From contig JAFKKV010000016.1 in the NCBI GenBank assembly GCA_017304475.1, forward strand, positions 186,001 to 250,000: DNA of 64,000 nucleotides. Reading direction: 5' to 3'. A program made the position numbers and the translations under genes. The notes beneath the pieces are model-generated. The model worked only from the letters and a program-made list of their open reading frames with translations, searched no databases and was not told the DNA's origin. Source of the stretch: Hyphomicrobiales bacterium. Its GTDB lineage: Bacteria > Pseudomonadota > Alphaproteobacteria > Rhizobiales > Phreatobacteraceae. Below are positions 34,191 through 42,812 of this stretch, in pieces; the first letter of the stretch is position 1; each line of letters opens with the position of its first letter.

Positions 34191-36162
34191 ACAGGCCGGC
34201 CGCAGCGCATGGCCCCCGGCGCTGGCGCTGTCCGGCGTCGCGCTCGCGATGGCCTGCCTCGGTTTCGCGCTGCGCCTGCCGCCCGGCGAATGGCTCGCCG
34301 CGGCGATCGACCCGCGCAGCGACAATATCGCCCAACTCATCTTCCATTTCAGCAGCCTGCCGCGGCTCGTCACCGCCTTTCTCTGCGGCGCGGGCCTGTC
34401 GCTCGCCGGCCTGGTGTTCCAGCAGGTGCTGCGCAATCCACTGGCCTCGCCGACCACGCTCGGCGTCTCCGCAGGCGCGCAACTGGCGCTGGTGGCGGCG
34501 ACGATCTGGGCGCCCGCCCTGTTGCTGCCCGGGCGCGAGGTCGTCGCTCTCGCCGGCGCCGCCGGAGTGACCTCGGCGGTCTTCGCGATGGCCTGGGCGC
34601 GCGGCTTCTCCTCGCTGACACTCATCCTGGCGGGCCTCGTCATCGGCCTGGCCTGCTGGGCGCTGTCGACCGCGCTGAAGATCGTCAACCAGGACTATAT
34701 CGCCGCGCTGTTCATCTGGGGCGCGGGCTCGCTCGCCCAGCAGGACTGGTCGGTGGCCGCCACGCTGCTGCCGCGGCTGCTCGTGCTCGCCGGCCTGATC
34801 CTCCTGCTGCGGCGACCGCTGGAGCTGCTCGCCCTCGATGACGAGGCGCCGCGTGCACTGGGCGTGCCGGTCGCCGCCTTGCGCATCCTGGCGCTGGCGC
34901 TGGCGGTGATGCTGACCTCGACGATCGTCGCCGCGGTCGGGATCATCGGCTTCCTCGAACTCGCCGCGCCGCAGATCGCCCGGCTGATGGGCGCCCGCCG
35001 GCTCGCCAGTCGCCTCGTCATCACGCCCCTGATCGGCGGCTCGCTGCTGGTGCTGGTCGACCAGATCGTGCAGTTCGCCAGCCGGGGCCTCGCCGAGCTG
35101 CTGCCGACCGGGGCCGCGACCGCCCTCCTGGGCGCACCCATCCTGCTCTGGCTGCTGCCGCGGCTGCGGCCGGTTGGCCTGCCACCGTCATCCCCGGCGC
35201 CCCTGGCCGCCGGCCCGGCCCGACCCGCGACCTGGTTCGCGCTCGTCATCCTGCTCGGTCTCGCCGTCGGCCTTGCCCTGCTGGTCGGCCGCGACACCGA
35301 CGGGTTCCAGCTGATGCATGGCGACACGCTCGCCGCCGCCCTGCCCTGGCGCCTGCCGCGCATCGCGGTGGCGCTCGCCGCCGGCGCCATGCTGGCGGTC
35401 GCCGGCGTACTGCTGCAGCGCCTGACCGGCAATCCGATGGCCGGACCGGAGATCCTCGGCATCGGCGCCGGCGTCGGCGCCGGCGTGGTGGTCGCCATGC
35501 TGATCGCGACGGCTCCCGCCCCGGCTTTGGTGCTGGGGCTGTCGACAGCCGGTGCGCTCGGCGTCACCGCCATTCTGTTGTGGACCGGCTGGCGCGCGCG
35601 TTTCGCGCCCGAACCCCTGCTGATCACCGGACTGGCGCTGAGCGCGCTGCTCGACGCCATCGTCGTCCTGTTCCTCGCCATGGGCGACTTCCGGGCCGCC
35701 AAGCTCCTGATGTGGATTTCGGGCGCCACCTATTTCGCCGATGGCGGCGCCGCGCTGACAACCGCCGCGATCGCCTGCGCCGTCATTCCGGCGACGCTCG
35801 CCATGGCGCGCTGGCTCGACATCCTGCCGCTCGGCGCGACATCCGCCCAGGCGCTGGGCGTCGATCTCCACCGGGCGCGCCTGTCGATCATGGTGGCGGC
35901 GGCGCTGCTGATGGCAGCCGCCATGCTGGCGGTCGGCCCGCTCAGCTTTGTCGGCCTCATCGCGCCGCATCTCGCCCGCATGCAGGGTCTCGCCCGCGCC
36001 CGCGCCCAACTCGTCGGGGCCGCCCTGATCGGCGCCCTCGTCATGGTCGGCGCCGACTGGGTCGGCCGCACCATCATCTTTCCCTATGAGCTGTCGGCCG
36101 GCCTCGTCGCCGCGCTGATCGGCATGCCCTATCTGGTGTGGCAATTGAGCCGGGGCCGGTGA
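34180..36162 (+). CDS. fhuB: FhuB-like fused siderophore permease (two FecCD domains)
   Basis: A 660-residue inner-membrane permease, the same length as E. coli FhuB, made of two FecCD halves. Half 1 (about 1-330) has AGLVFQQVLRNPLASPTTLGVSAGAQLALV and half 2 (about 345-660) the matching AGVLLQRLTGNPMAGPEILGIGAGVGAGVV. The ATPase-contacting segments are IIGFLELAAPQIARLMGARR and LSFVGLIAPHLARMQGLARARA. Fused permeases are typical of hydroxamate systems. No fhuC ATPase gene is in the operon, so an ATPase encoded elsewhere must drive it. Confidence 0.92.
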   Translation: MPAEQAGRSAWPPALALSGVALAMACLGFALRLPPGEWLAAAIDPRSDNIAQLIFHFSSLPRLVTAFLCGAGLSLAGLVFQQVLRNPLASPTTLGVSAGAQLALVAATIWAPALLLPGREVVALAGAAGVTSAVFAMAWARGFSSLTLILAGLVIGLACWALSTALKIVNQDYIAALFIWGAGSLAQQDWSVAATLLPRLLVLAGLILLLRRPLELLALDDEAPRALGVPVAALRILALALAVMLTSTIVAAVGIIGFLELAAPQIARLMGARRLASRLVITPLIGGSLLVLVDQIVQFASRGLAELLPTGAATALLGAPILLWLLPRLRPVGLPPSSPAPLAAGPARPATWFALVILLGLAVGLALLVGRDTDGFQLMHGDTLAAALPWRLPRIAVALAAGAMLAVAGVLLQRLTGNPMAGPEILGIGAGVGAGVVVAMLIATAPAPALVLGLSTAGALGVTAILLWTGWRARFAPEPLLITGLALSALLDAIVVLFLAMGDFRAAKLLMWISGATYFADGGAALTTAAIACAVIPATLAMARWLDILPLGATSAQALGVDLHRARLSIMVAAALLMAAAMLAVGPLSFVGLIAPHLARMQGLARARAQLVGAALIGALVMVGADWVGRTIIFPYELSAGLVAALIGMPYLVWQLSRGR

Positions 36163-36199
36163 GAATCCGGCGCCCGCCCGGGGATATGCCGCGCCATCC

Positions 36200-36964
36200 T
36201 CAGGCCCGGGCTCCAGCCTCCTGCCGCTCGTTCGTGTCGCGACACGCCTGCTCCTGCCGGACGATCGGACAGACGCCGCAATAGGCCTGTCCGGGAATGA
36301 GATAGCGGATGCAGCAAATCCGCCGCCGGCGCCCCGTCCGGCCCGGCTCGTCGAGATAGTAGATCGGCGCGAAGAGCGGATTGGACCGGCCGTCCGGTCT
36401 GGTCCGGCTGGCCAGCAACTCCTTGCCGTGGATCACCCCCGGGCAGGCCGCCGATCCCGACTGCTCGGCGCTCCTCACGGCATGTTCGAAATAGTTTCCG
36501 GCATTGCTCCAGAGCACCCGCGGCGTGATGCCGCTTGTGCGCGCGAGAGCACCGACGACCGGGGCGAGATGATCGTCGATCAGCGCGGCGAAGCGCTGTT
36601 CGGCCGAGACCGGCGCGAAGGGGGCGCCGGCATGGTCGAGCTTCAACGCCTCGGCCCGCCCATCCGCCGTCAGGATCAGGCCGATATCGCCCAATGCGAC
36701 CGGCAGCGCCCAATCGGCCCGCATGCTGGTGGCGAGCACCGGCTCCAGCACCACGGCAAACAGCCATTTCGACCAGAGCGAGGCGACCGCGCGCCGGTCT
36801 TGTCCCGGATAGGCCGCTGCAAAACGGCTCAGGAGGTCGCGCAGCACATCTCCTTCGGCGAGGTCGACGCCACGGACCGCCTCGCGCGGATCATCGGCAT
36901 AGGCGATCTTCGGCCTGATGAACGCCAAGGGACCGTCGAGCAGTGGCGCGAGCGCGTTGGTCAC
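36200..36964 (-). CDS. fhuF: FhuF-type siderophore-iron reductase
   Basis: A 254-residue cytoplasmic ferric reductase that releases iron from hydroxamate siderophores. The C-terminal [2Fe-2S] motif is clear: RRRICCIRYLIPGQAYCGVCPI gives the Cys-Cys-x10-Cys-x2-Cys pattern of FhuF. The N-terminal part matches the family in length and in SLWSKWLFAVVLEPVLATSMRADWALP. It is convergent with fhuB, 37 bp apart. Its presence supports a hydroxamate (ferrichrome/desferrioxamine-like) substrate for the cluster. Confidence 0.9.
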   Translation of the reverse strand: MTNALAPLLDGPLAFIRPKIAYADDPREAVRGVDLAEGDVLRDLLSRFAAAYPGQDRRAVASLWSKWLFAVVLEPVLATSMRADWALPVALGDIGLILTADGRAEALKLDHAGAPFAPVSAEQRFAALIDDHLAPVVGALARTSGITPRVLWSNAGNYFEHAVRSAEQSGSAACPGVIHGKELLASRTRPDGRSNPLFAPIYYLDEPGRTGRRRRICCIRYLIPGQAYCGVCPIVRQEQACRDTNERQEAGARA

Positions 36965-37088
36965 CTCGCCTCCCGGCCCCGGTCATGACACGAGGCCGAC
37001 CTCTAAAGCTTTTCGGAAAAACCTGCAAACTCAACAGTTTAAAGGAATTCCAAGGTAATCCAGCGGCGCAACCGGGAGGGCTTGACGA

Positions 37089-37811
37089 TCATTCGTCGGG
37101 CAGCAAAGTCAGTTGCAGCGCCATTTGGCTCGTGCGCGGCCGCGGCTTGGCCGCCGGCGTGACCTCGGGCTTGACGGCCGGCGCCCCGCCGCCACGAACG
37201 ATGACGCCGGCGATCCGCTCGATCGCGGCGACATCGTCGTCGATGCGATCGGTCAGCAGCTGGAACCAGTTGAAACCGACATAAAGCGTCAGCAGGATTT
37301 CGACATCGGCCGCGGCAATCTCGCCGCGCTCGGCGGCGCGGGCGAAAATATGCCTGGGATGGTCGAGCCGCTCGGGCAGGAACTTGTTGCGCAGGGCATC
37401 CAGCGCGGCCTCGCTGGCCTGGGCCTCCGCGATCAGGGCGCGAAAGGCGCGGCCTGAAGGGCTGTCGCGCCAGAAGGTCCAGAGCGCGCGGGTGAAGGCC
37501 ACGAGGTCGCCCGCCAGCGAACCGGTATCGGCGCCGGCGATCGAGGCCGCCTTGTCCTCGGCATAGACCGAAATGAACAGGTCAGCCTTGCTCGGCCACC
37601 AACGATAGATGGTCGGCTTGCCGGCCCCCGCCCGGCGGGCGACCTCGTCGATCGAGAAGCCGGCATAACCGCGCTCGATGAGCAGGGCGCGGGCGGCGGC
37701 GAGCACCGCCGCCTCGCTGTCCGGATTTCGCCGCGCGCCCACCGAGGCGCGGCGCATGGCCGGCTTCGATTTCTGTTTCAGCTTTGGCTTCGGATTTCGT
37801 CCAGCCGCCAT
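37089..37811 (-). CDS. TetR-family transcriptional regulator
   Basis: A 240-residue TetR-type repressor. The helix-turn-helix region ALLIERGYAGFSIDEVARRAGAGKPTIYRWWPSKADLFISVY covers about residues 42-83, preceded by a Lys/Pro-rich tail and followed by a ligand domain of the AefR-like/TetR_C_11 type. GGGAG lies 6 bases before the ATG. It is divergent from a small membrane-protein gene, and two nearly identical inverted sites (37856-37907) lie between them. Confidence 0.88.
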   Translation of the reverse strand: MAAGRNPKPKLKQKSKPAMRRASVGARRNPDSEAAVLAAARALLIERGYAGFSIDEVARRAGAGKPTIYRWWPSKADLFISVYAEDKAASIAGADTGSLAGDLVAFTRALWTFWRDSPSGRAFRALIAEAQASEAALDALRNKFLPERLDHPRHIFARAAERGEIAAADVEILLTLYVGFNWFQLLTDRIDDDVAAIERIAGVIVRGGGAPAVKPEVTPAAKPRPRTSQMALQLTLLPDE

Positions 37812-37855
37812 GGCGATCTCCCGGGGACAGGTTTTTCATTGACGCCCCTTGTCGT

Positions 37856-37907
37856 AACGAAACGACCCGTCTATATCAAGCGCTACATAAGAACGGATCG
37901 TTTCGTT
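37856..37907. promoter_or_regulatory. paired inverted operator between TetR gene and small membrane-protein gene
   Basis: AACGAAACGACCCGT (37856-37870) is repeated in inverted orientation at 37893-37907 with one mismatch in 15 bases. The 22-base centre is A+T-rich (CTATATC at 37870-37876) and should hold the -10 elements. Such 15-bp inverted sites with a central promoter are a common TetR arrangement. The neighbouring TetR protein is the likely ligand. Confidence 0.65.
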
Positions 37908-37926
37908 TAAATTTGAGGATCATGCC

Positions 37927-38142
37927 ATGCCCCGCGCCCGGCCTGCCATTCTTGTTCATTTCCGCTTCCTGCTGGCTTTGATGCTCGGCGCCTATGCGCT
38001 GATCAATGTTCTGCTGTTCGTGCTTGCTCCACTCACCGCGGGCTGGCCGACCTGGGCGGTGACGGGGCTCGCCGTGCCGCCCATGGTGGTCGGCATGGTG
38101 CACCTGGTCATCCCGCTGGCGCGCCGCATGCCGCAGCCGTGA
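37927..38142 (+). CDS. small membrane protein, probable TetR target
   Basis: A 71-residue protein with two hydrophobic helices (about 8-33, FRFLLALMLGAYALINVLLFVLAPL, and 43-62, AVTGLAVPPMVVGMVHLVIPL) joined by a short Pro/Trp loop, with basic ends, consistent with an inner-membrane hairpin. GAGGATC precedes the ATG. The paired operator directly upstream ties it to the divergent TetR gene. Related short DUF-type proteins often accompany TetR regulators; function unknown. Confidence 0.68.
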   Translation: MPRARPAILVHFRFLLALMLGAYALINVLLFVLAPLTAGWPTWAVTGLAVPPMVVGMVHLVIPLARRMPQP

Positions 38143-38159
38143 CCGGGCCGGCATGCCCC

Positions 38160-38612
38160 TCACCGGCTGATCGCCACCAGCCCCAGGACCGCGGACGTAA
38201 GCCCCAGCGCAATCCTCACCGCATGGAGCCGGAGCCAGAGATCGAGCGTCGCCGGGACTTCGGCAACCGGGACGGATCGGGCGGCGAAGGCAGCGTTGGT
38301 CGGCAGGTGCCAGGCGAATGTGATGACGGCGATGCCGGCGAGCGCGGCGAGCGAAGCAAGCCAAAGCCAGCGTGCGGCCGGCATGGTCCAGTCGAGCCAC
38401 AGCGAGCCGGCAAGCCCGATCAGCGTCGGGATCGCAAAGAGCGGGATGGTGCGGCCGATGAACTGGCCATTGGCACCGAACCAGTCGAGGAAATCGGCCG
38501 GCGCGAGGCTCTTCCAATAAGCCCCGAAGGAAAGACCGATATTCAGCATGGCGCCGGCGAAAGTGGCGGCGCCGCAAATGGCCATGATGTTGAAGACGAG
38601 GCGTGCGGTCAT
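38160..38612 (-). CDS. DUF1772-type membrane protein
   Basis: A 150-residue membrane protein with four hydrophobic segments (about 5-25, 49-66, 76-96, 127-147). MTARLVFNIMAICGAATFAGAMLNIGLSFGAYWKSL and HLPTNAAFAARSVP fit the DUF1772 family, whose few studied members are anthrone oxygenase-like or of unknown function. ATG 38612 is preceded by AGGAG; an in-frame start 90 bases upstream has a polar extension and is rejected. Divergent from a MarR regulator gene, which may control it. Confidence 0.75.
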   Translation of the reverse strand: MTARLVFNIMAICGAATFAGAMLNIGLSFGAYWKSLAPADFLDWFGANGQFIGRTIPLFAIPTLIGLAGSLWLDWTMPAARWLWLASLAALAGIAVITFAWHLPTNAAFAARSVPVAEVPATLDLWLRLHAVRIALGLTSAVLGLVAISR

Positions 38613-38792
38613 GACGGGGTTCTCCTGTTGTGGGCGCTCCGCGAGCGAAGGATGGTTGGGGGATGGATCGTTCGGGGATGGCGTGGCGACGCACGGCCTC
38701 ACCCGCCCCCAAGCGCGGGACGGTTCATGCTTGCGGTGGCTGCGATCATGTCGTTATATAGCATACGATGCATTTAAATAGTAAGCTATGCA

Positions 38793-39233
38793 ATGCCACT
38801 TCGACGCACCCGCTCCGCCGGATACATGACCAATTGGGCCGCGCGCCTGTTCGCGCGCGCCATCGACCGCCGGCTGAAGCTGACCGGCGTCTCCTCCGGA
38901 CACTTGCCGGTCTTCTTCGCTCTGGGCGACGGCGCGGCCCTGTCGCAGAAGGCGCTGACCGAGGCCGCCGCCATCGAGCAGCCGACCATGGCGGCGACGC
39001 TCACCCGCATGGAGCGCGACGGCCTGATCGCCCGCCGCCCCGATCCGCAGGACGGGCGCAGCAGCCTGATCTCGCTGACGCAGCAGGCGATGGAGAAGAT
39101 GCCGGCAGTGCGCGCGGCGATCGCGGCGGTCAATGCCGAGGCGTTGGCCGGGTTGAGCGAGGCTGAAGCCGAGGCCTTCCTCGAGGGGCTCGCGACGGTG
39201 GTGGCCAATCTGGAGATGCCGGCGACGCTTTAA
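38793..39233 (+). CDS. MarR-family transcriptional regulator
   Basis: A 146-residue MarR protein with the winged helix visible in LSQKALTEAAAIEQPTMAATLTRMERDGLIARRPDPQDGRSSLISLTQQA (residues about 51-100), including the DxR wing. The start lies just after an A+T-rich tract (38752-38790, with TTATATAGCATACGATGC) that separates it from the divergent DUF1772 gene and is likely the shared promoter and operator. TTGCGG and TTATAT 17 bases apart are a weak possible promoter. Ligand unknown. Confidence 0.88.
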   Translation: MPLRRTRSAGYMTNWAARLFARAIDRRLKLTGVSSGHLPVFFALGDGAALSQKALTEAAAIEQPTMAATLTRMERDGLIARRPDPQDGRSSLISLTQQAMEKMPAVRAAIAAVNAEALAGLSEAEAEAFLEGLATVVANLEMPATL

Positions 39234-39281
39234 TCCGATGCCGCCTGGATCGCCCCCTTGCCGGGACGGCGGAGCGCCGGT

Positions 39282-40283
39282 CTAACCGGCAGCGGCGGGG
39301 ACGGCCGCGTCGCCGCGATGGAAGCGCTGCCGGTAATCCTGCGGCAGCACGTTCAACCGGCGCCGGAAGGCGCGGCGCATATGTTCCTCGTCCTGGAACC
39401 CGGCCCGCGCGGCGATCTCCTTCATGCTCGCGCCGGTTTCCTCCAGGCCCCGGCGGGCGGCCTCGACGCGGAACTCCTCGACCACCTTGCCGGGCGTCCG
39501 GCCGGTCTTCTGCCGGAAGACACGCGCGAAGGTGCGCGGGCTCATGCCGGCCTGGTCGGCGAGAACCTCCACCCGCAGGTCGCGCCTGAGATTGTCCTGG
39601 ATCCAGGCCGAGAGGCTTTCGAACGCCTGATCCTCCTCGGACTGCAAAGACAGCGGCACGCTGAACTGGGCCTGGCCGCCCGGGCGCTTCAGGAAGACCA
39701 CCAGCCGGCGCGCCACCCGCATGGCCTCGCGATGCCCGAGATCGTCCTCCAGCAAGGCAAGCGCCAGATCGATGCCGGCGGTGACGCCGGCCGAAGTCCA
39801 CACCCCCTGATCGTGGACGAAGACCGGATCTGTAGACACGGCGATGTCGGGATAACGCTCGCTCAAAAGACCGCAGGAACCCCAATGGGTGACGGCGCGC
39901 CGGCCGTGGAGCAGGCCGGCGGCGGCCAGCACGAAGGCGCCGGTACAGACCGAGCAGATGCGCCGGACACCGGGCGCGTTGTGGCGGAACCAGTCGACGA
40001 GGCCGGCATCGCCAGCCGCCCGGTGAACGCCCGGGCCGCCGCCGATGATCAGCGTGTCGATCGCGGTGAGGTCGCAAGCCGCGAGCGCTGTCGTCATCAC
40101 CTCCAGTCCGGACGAGGTGCGGACCAGCCCGCCGCCGAGCGAGGCGATCTGCCAGTGAAACGGCGCCTGGCCGGGTTCGGCGGTTTCGCAGGCCAGTTCG
40201 AACACCTGCAGGGGCCCGACGAAATCGAGCATCAGGCAGCCGTCGAACAGCACGAACAGCAGGCGGCGTGGATCTGGAGCCAT
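39282..40283 (-). CDS. GlxA-type AraC regulator with DJ-1/PfpI domain
   Basis: A 333-residue regulator with an N-terminal DJ-1/PfpI-like domain (LLFVLFDGCLMLDFVGPLQVFELA, IIGGGPGVHRAA, ICSVCTGAFVLAAAGLLHGRRAVTHW) and a C-terminal AraC double helix-turn-helix (RVEVLADQAGMSPRTFARVFRQKTGRTP, and MKEIAARAGFQDEEHMRRAFRRRLNVLPQDYRQRF). The start at 40281-40283 (MAPDPRR) fits the family; an in-frame ATG at 40346 adds 21 residues. It is divergent from a separate DJ-1/PfpI enzyme gene, a common pairing in which the regulator controls the enzyme. Confidence 0.88.
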   Translation of the reverse strand: MAPDPRRLLFVLFDGCLMLDFVGPLQVFELACETAEPGQAPFHWQIASLGGGLVRTSSGLEVMTTALAACDLTAIDTLIIGGGPGVHRAAGDAGLVDWFRHNAPGVRRICSVCTGAFVLAAAGLLHGRRAVTHWGSCGLLSERYPDIAVSTDPVFVHDQGVWTSAGVTAGIDLALALLEDDLGHREAMRVARRLVVFLKRPGGQAQFSVPLSLQSEEDQAFESLSAWIQDNLRRDLRVEVLADQAGMSPRTFARVFRQKTGRTPGKVVEEFRVEAARRGLEETGASMKEIAARAGFQDEEHMRRAFRRRLNVLPQDYRQRFHRGDAAVPAAAG

Positions 40284-40395
40284 GGGATGAAGCCGGCGGG
40301 GTGAGCGGGGCTGGCAGGAAATGCGGCCACTCTGACATTTCGGCAAAGTCGGCTCTCCGTCAACGTGGCGTCATTCCAACCACGAGGGACGACCC

Positions 40396-41103
40396 ATGTC
40401 GGACAAGCCGATCGAGATCGGACTGCTGTTTTTTCCCGGAATGACCCAGCTCGACGTCACCGGACCTTTCGAGGTCTTCGCCCGCCTGCCCCATGCGCGC
40501 ATCCATCTCCTGTGGAAACGCATCGAGCCTGTCATCAGCGATGTCGGCCTGCCCCTGATGCCGACCACCACCTTCGCCGACTGCCCGGACCTCGACGTGC
40601 TCTGCGTCGGCGGCGGCCCCGGCCAGGTCGACGTGATGGACGACGACGAGCTGCTGGCCTTCCTGCGCGACAAGGGCGGCTCCGCCCGCTACGTCACCTC
40701 GGTCTGCGCGGGCTGCCTGATGCTCGGCGGCGCCGGCCTGCTCGACGGCTACAAATCCGCCTGCCACTGGCTGCTGATCGATCAGCTGAAGGCGTTCGGC
40801 GCGATCCCGGTCGACCAGCGCGTGGTGGTCGACCGCAACCGCATTTCCGGCGGCGGCGTCACCGCCGGCATCGATTTCGGCTTCCAGGTGGCGGCCCTGC
40901 TCTGCGGCGAGGACGTCGCCAGGCGGCTGCAGCTGTTCCTCGAATACCAGCCCGAGCCACCCTTCGACATCACCGTGCAGAACGCGCCCGCAGAGCTGAT
41001 CGCGGAGATCCGCGCCACGGCGGCGCCCATGGTTCGCGCACGCGCGGCGGCCGGCCAGCGGGCGCTCGCCAAGCTGAGGGCGACCGAGCCCGTGCCGGCA
41101 TGA
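40396..41103 (+). CDS. DJ-1/PfpI family protein (isonitrile hydratase-like)
   Basis: A 235-residue glutamine amidotransferase-like enzyme. The nucleophile Cys is in TSVCAGCLMLGGAGLLDGYKSACHW (about residue 102), the start IEIGLLFFPGMTQLDVTGPFEVFARLP and GGGVTAGIDFGFQVAALLCG match Pseudomonas isonitrile hydratase (InhA) and close relatives. That enzyme adds water to isonitriles to make N-formamides, but many homologues are untested. GAGGGA precedes the ATG. Divergent from the GlxA-type regulator and 90 bp before an MFS gene that may belong to the same unit. Confidence 0.85.
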   Translation: MSDKPIEIGLLFFPGMTQLDVTGPFEVFARLPHARIHLLWKRIEPVISDVGLPLMPTTTFADCPDLDVLCVGGGPGQVDVMDDDELLAFLRDKGGSARYVTSVCAGCLMLGGAGLLDGYKSACHWLLIDQLKAFGAIPVDQRVVVDRNRISGGGVTAGIDFGFQVAALLCGEDVARRLQLFLEYQPEPPFDITVQNAPAELIAEIRATAAPMVRARAAAGQRALAKLRATEPVPA

Positions 41104-41192
41104 CGGCCTTCATCGCCTGAATGCCCAGCCACAGCCGCCGGTTCCCAACAGCCAAGAACAAGGGATCGGCGGCCCCACCAGAGGGGATCCAT

Positions 41193-42368
41193 ATGAACCG
41201 CAACGTTATTCTGCTCTGCCTCGCCGAGGCGCTCTATGTCTGTTACCTGTCGATCGGCTTCACGCTGATCAGCCTGGTCGGCCAGGCGCTGGCGGCCGAC
41301 AAGAACCTCGCCACCCTGCCCTTCTCGCTGACCATCGTCGCCTCCGCCGTCACCACCATCGCCGCATCGATGCTGATGGCCCGTATCGGCCGCCGCCTCG
41401 GCTTCATGGTCGGCGCCATGATCGGGGTCGCCGGTGGCGCGCTCGCCACCTTCGCCATCATGGGCGGCAGCTTTTGGCTGTTCTGCGCCGGCAATTTCCT
41501 GATGGGGATGTTCAAGGCCTTCGCGCAATATTACCGCTTCGCCGCCGGCGAGGTCACCGCACCGGACAAGCGCGCCTCGGCGATTTCGCTCGTGCTGGCC
41601 GGCGGCGTGATCGCCGCGATCGGCGGCCCGCAGCTTGCCGCCTTCAGCCGCGACCTGCTGGCGCCGGCGGCCTTTGCCGGATCCTTCGCGGCGATCACCG
41701 TGCTGGCGCTGGCGACCTTCGCGCTGACCGCCTTCCTGCAAGTTCCGCCGGTGGCGCAGGCGGACCGGTCGCAGGGCGGCCGGCCGCTCGCCGAGATCAT
41801 GAAGACGCCGCCCTTCATCACCGCCGTCGCCGCCGGCTCGGTCGGCTACAGCGTCATGGGTTTCGTCATGACCGCGACGCCGCTGGCGGTGATCGGCTGC
41901 GGCTATAGCATCGGCGACGCCGCCACCGTCATCCAGTGGCACCTGCTCGGCATGTTCGCGCCATCCTTCCTGACCGGCCGGCTGACGGCCCGGATCGGCA
42001 CCACGACGGTGATCCTGACCGGCGCGGCGTTGCTGCTGGCGAGCGCCGCCATCGGCGTCTCGGGAACGACGCTCGCCCATTTCTGGGTCGGGTTGCTCGC
42101 CAGCGGCGTCGGCTGGAACTTCATGTATGTCGGCGCGACCATCCTCCTGGCCGAGAACCACGCGCCGGAGGAACGCGCCAAGGTCCAGGCGGCCAACGAG
42201 TTCATCATGTTCGCCTGCGTGTCGCTGTCGACCTTCATCGCCGGCGCCTTCTACAACCTCTATGGCTGGACCGCGGTAAGCCTGCTCGGCGTGCCGCCGG
42301 TCATCCTGGTGCTCGCCCTGATCGTCTGGCTGATGGCCCGGCGACGGCCGGCGGCCGCCTCGGCCTGA
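41193..42368 (+). CDS. MFS transporter
   Basis: A 391-residue major facilitator with about twelve hydrophobic segments. RIGRRLGFMVG in the loop after helix 2 and the equivalent ARIGTTTVILTG in the second half are the MFS signature positions. FKAFAQYYRFAAGEVTAPDKRASAISLVLAGGVIAA carries a conserved motif-B-like region. ATG 41193 is chosen because AGAGGGG lies upstream and it begins at the first helix; an earlier in-frame ATG at 41121 adds a polar 24-residue tail. Substrate unknown; may export or import the substrate of the upstream DJ-1 enzyme. Confidence 0.88.
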   Translation: MNRNVILLCLAEALYVCYLSIGFTLISLVGQALAADKNLATLPFSLTIVASAVTTIAASMLMARIGRRLGFMVGAMIGVAGGALATFAIMGGSFWLFCAGNFLMGMFKAFAQYYRFAAGEVTAPDKRASAISLVLAGGVIAAIGGPQLAAFSRDLLAPAAFAGSFAAITVLALATFALTAFLQVPPVAQADRSQGGRPLAEIMKTPPFITAVAAGSVGYSVMGFVMTATPLAVIGCGYSIGDAATVIQWHLLGMFAPSFLTGRLTARIGTTTVILTGAALLLASAAIGVSGTTLAHFWVGLLASGVGWNFMYVGATILLAENHAPEERAKVQAANEFIMFACVSLSTFIAGAFYNLYGWTAVSLLGVPPVILVLALIVWLMARRRPAAASA

Positions 42369-42388
42369 GGCTGGAAGATATCCGCGTG

Positions 42389-42420
42389 AACCCTCGCCCA
42401 CGTCTTCGTGGGAGAGGGTT
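42389..42420. terminator. bidirectional hairpin between convergent genes
   Basis: AACCCTCGCCCACG (42389-42402), loop TCTT, and CGTGGGAGAGGGTT (42407-42420), with one mismatch in the 14-bp stem. It lies between the convergent MFS and DUF427 genes. Member of the CCCTCTCCC hairpin family of this window. Confidence 0.55.
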
Positions 42421-42428
42421 CGCTGCGC

Positions 42429-42812
42429 TTAGACCACCGGCCGTTGCTCGATCGCATCGACCCGGTCGGGGTAGAACGCCACATGGTCCTTGATCGCGGC
42501 GACCGCTTCATAGGGCGCCTCATAGCTCCATACCGCGTTGACCGACCGCCCGCCGCCCACGGCAATGCTGAAATAGGCGCAGTCGCCCTTATAGGGGCAA
42601 TAGGTCACGTGCTCGGTCCGTTGCAGCAGCGCCATGTCGACATCGCCCCGCGGGATATACTGGACGGGCGGCAGGCTCGCCTCGCGCAAAGTGAGAGCGT
42701 TCCGGCTGTCGGCGACCACCCGGCCGGCGACGGTGACGACGACCCGCGCCGGGTTCGGCGCGATGGTGATCGGATGATCCGGGCCGGGGATCTTGATGGG
42801 CTTGGCTGTCAT
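42429..42812 (-). CDS. DUF427 domain protein
   Basis: A 127-residue protein of the DUF427 family: ARVVVTVAGRVVADSRNALTLREASLPPVQYIPRGDVDM, TYCPYKGDCAYFSI and AVWSYEAPYEAVAAIKDHVAFYP are all canonical. Family structures show a small beta-rich fold of unknown function; the Cys pair in CPYKGDC is conserved. ATG 42812 (MTAKPIKIPGPDHP) is the family start; an in-frame ATG 123 bases upstream would add junk. CGAGGCC lies before it. Confidence 0.87.
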   Translation of the reverse strand: MTAKPIKIPGPDHPITIAPNPARVVVTVAGRVVADSRNALTLREASLPPVQYIPRGDVDMALLQRTEHVTYCPYKGDCAYFSIAVGGGRSVNAVWSYEAPYEAVAAIKDHVAFYPDRVDAIEQRPVV

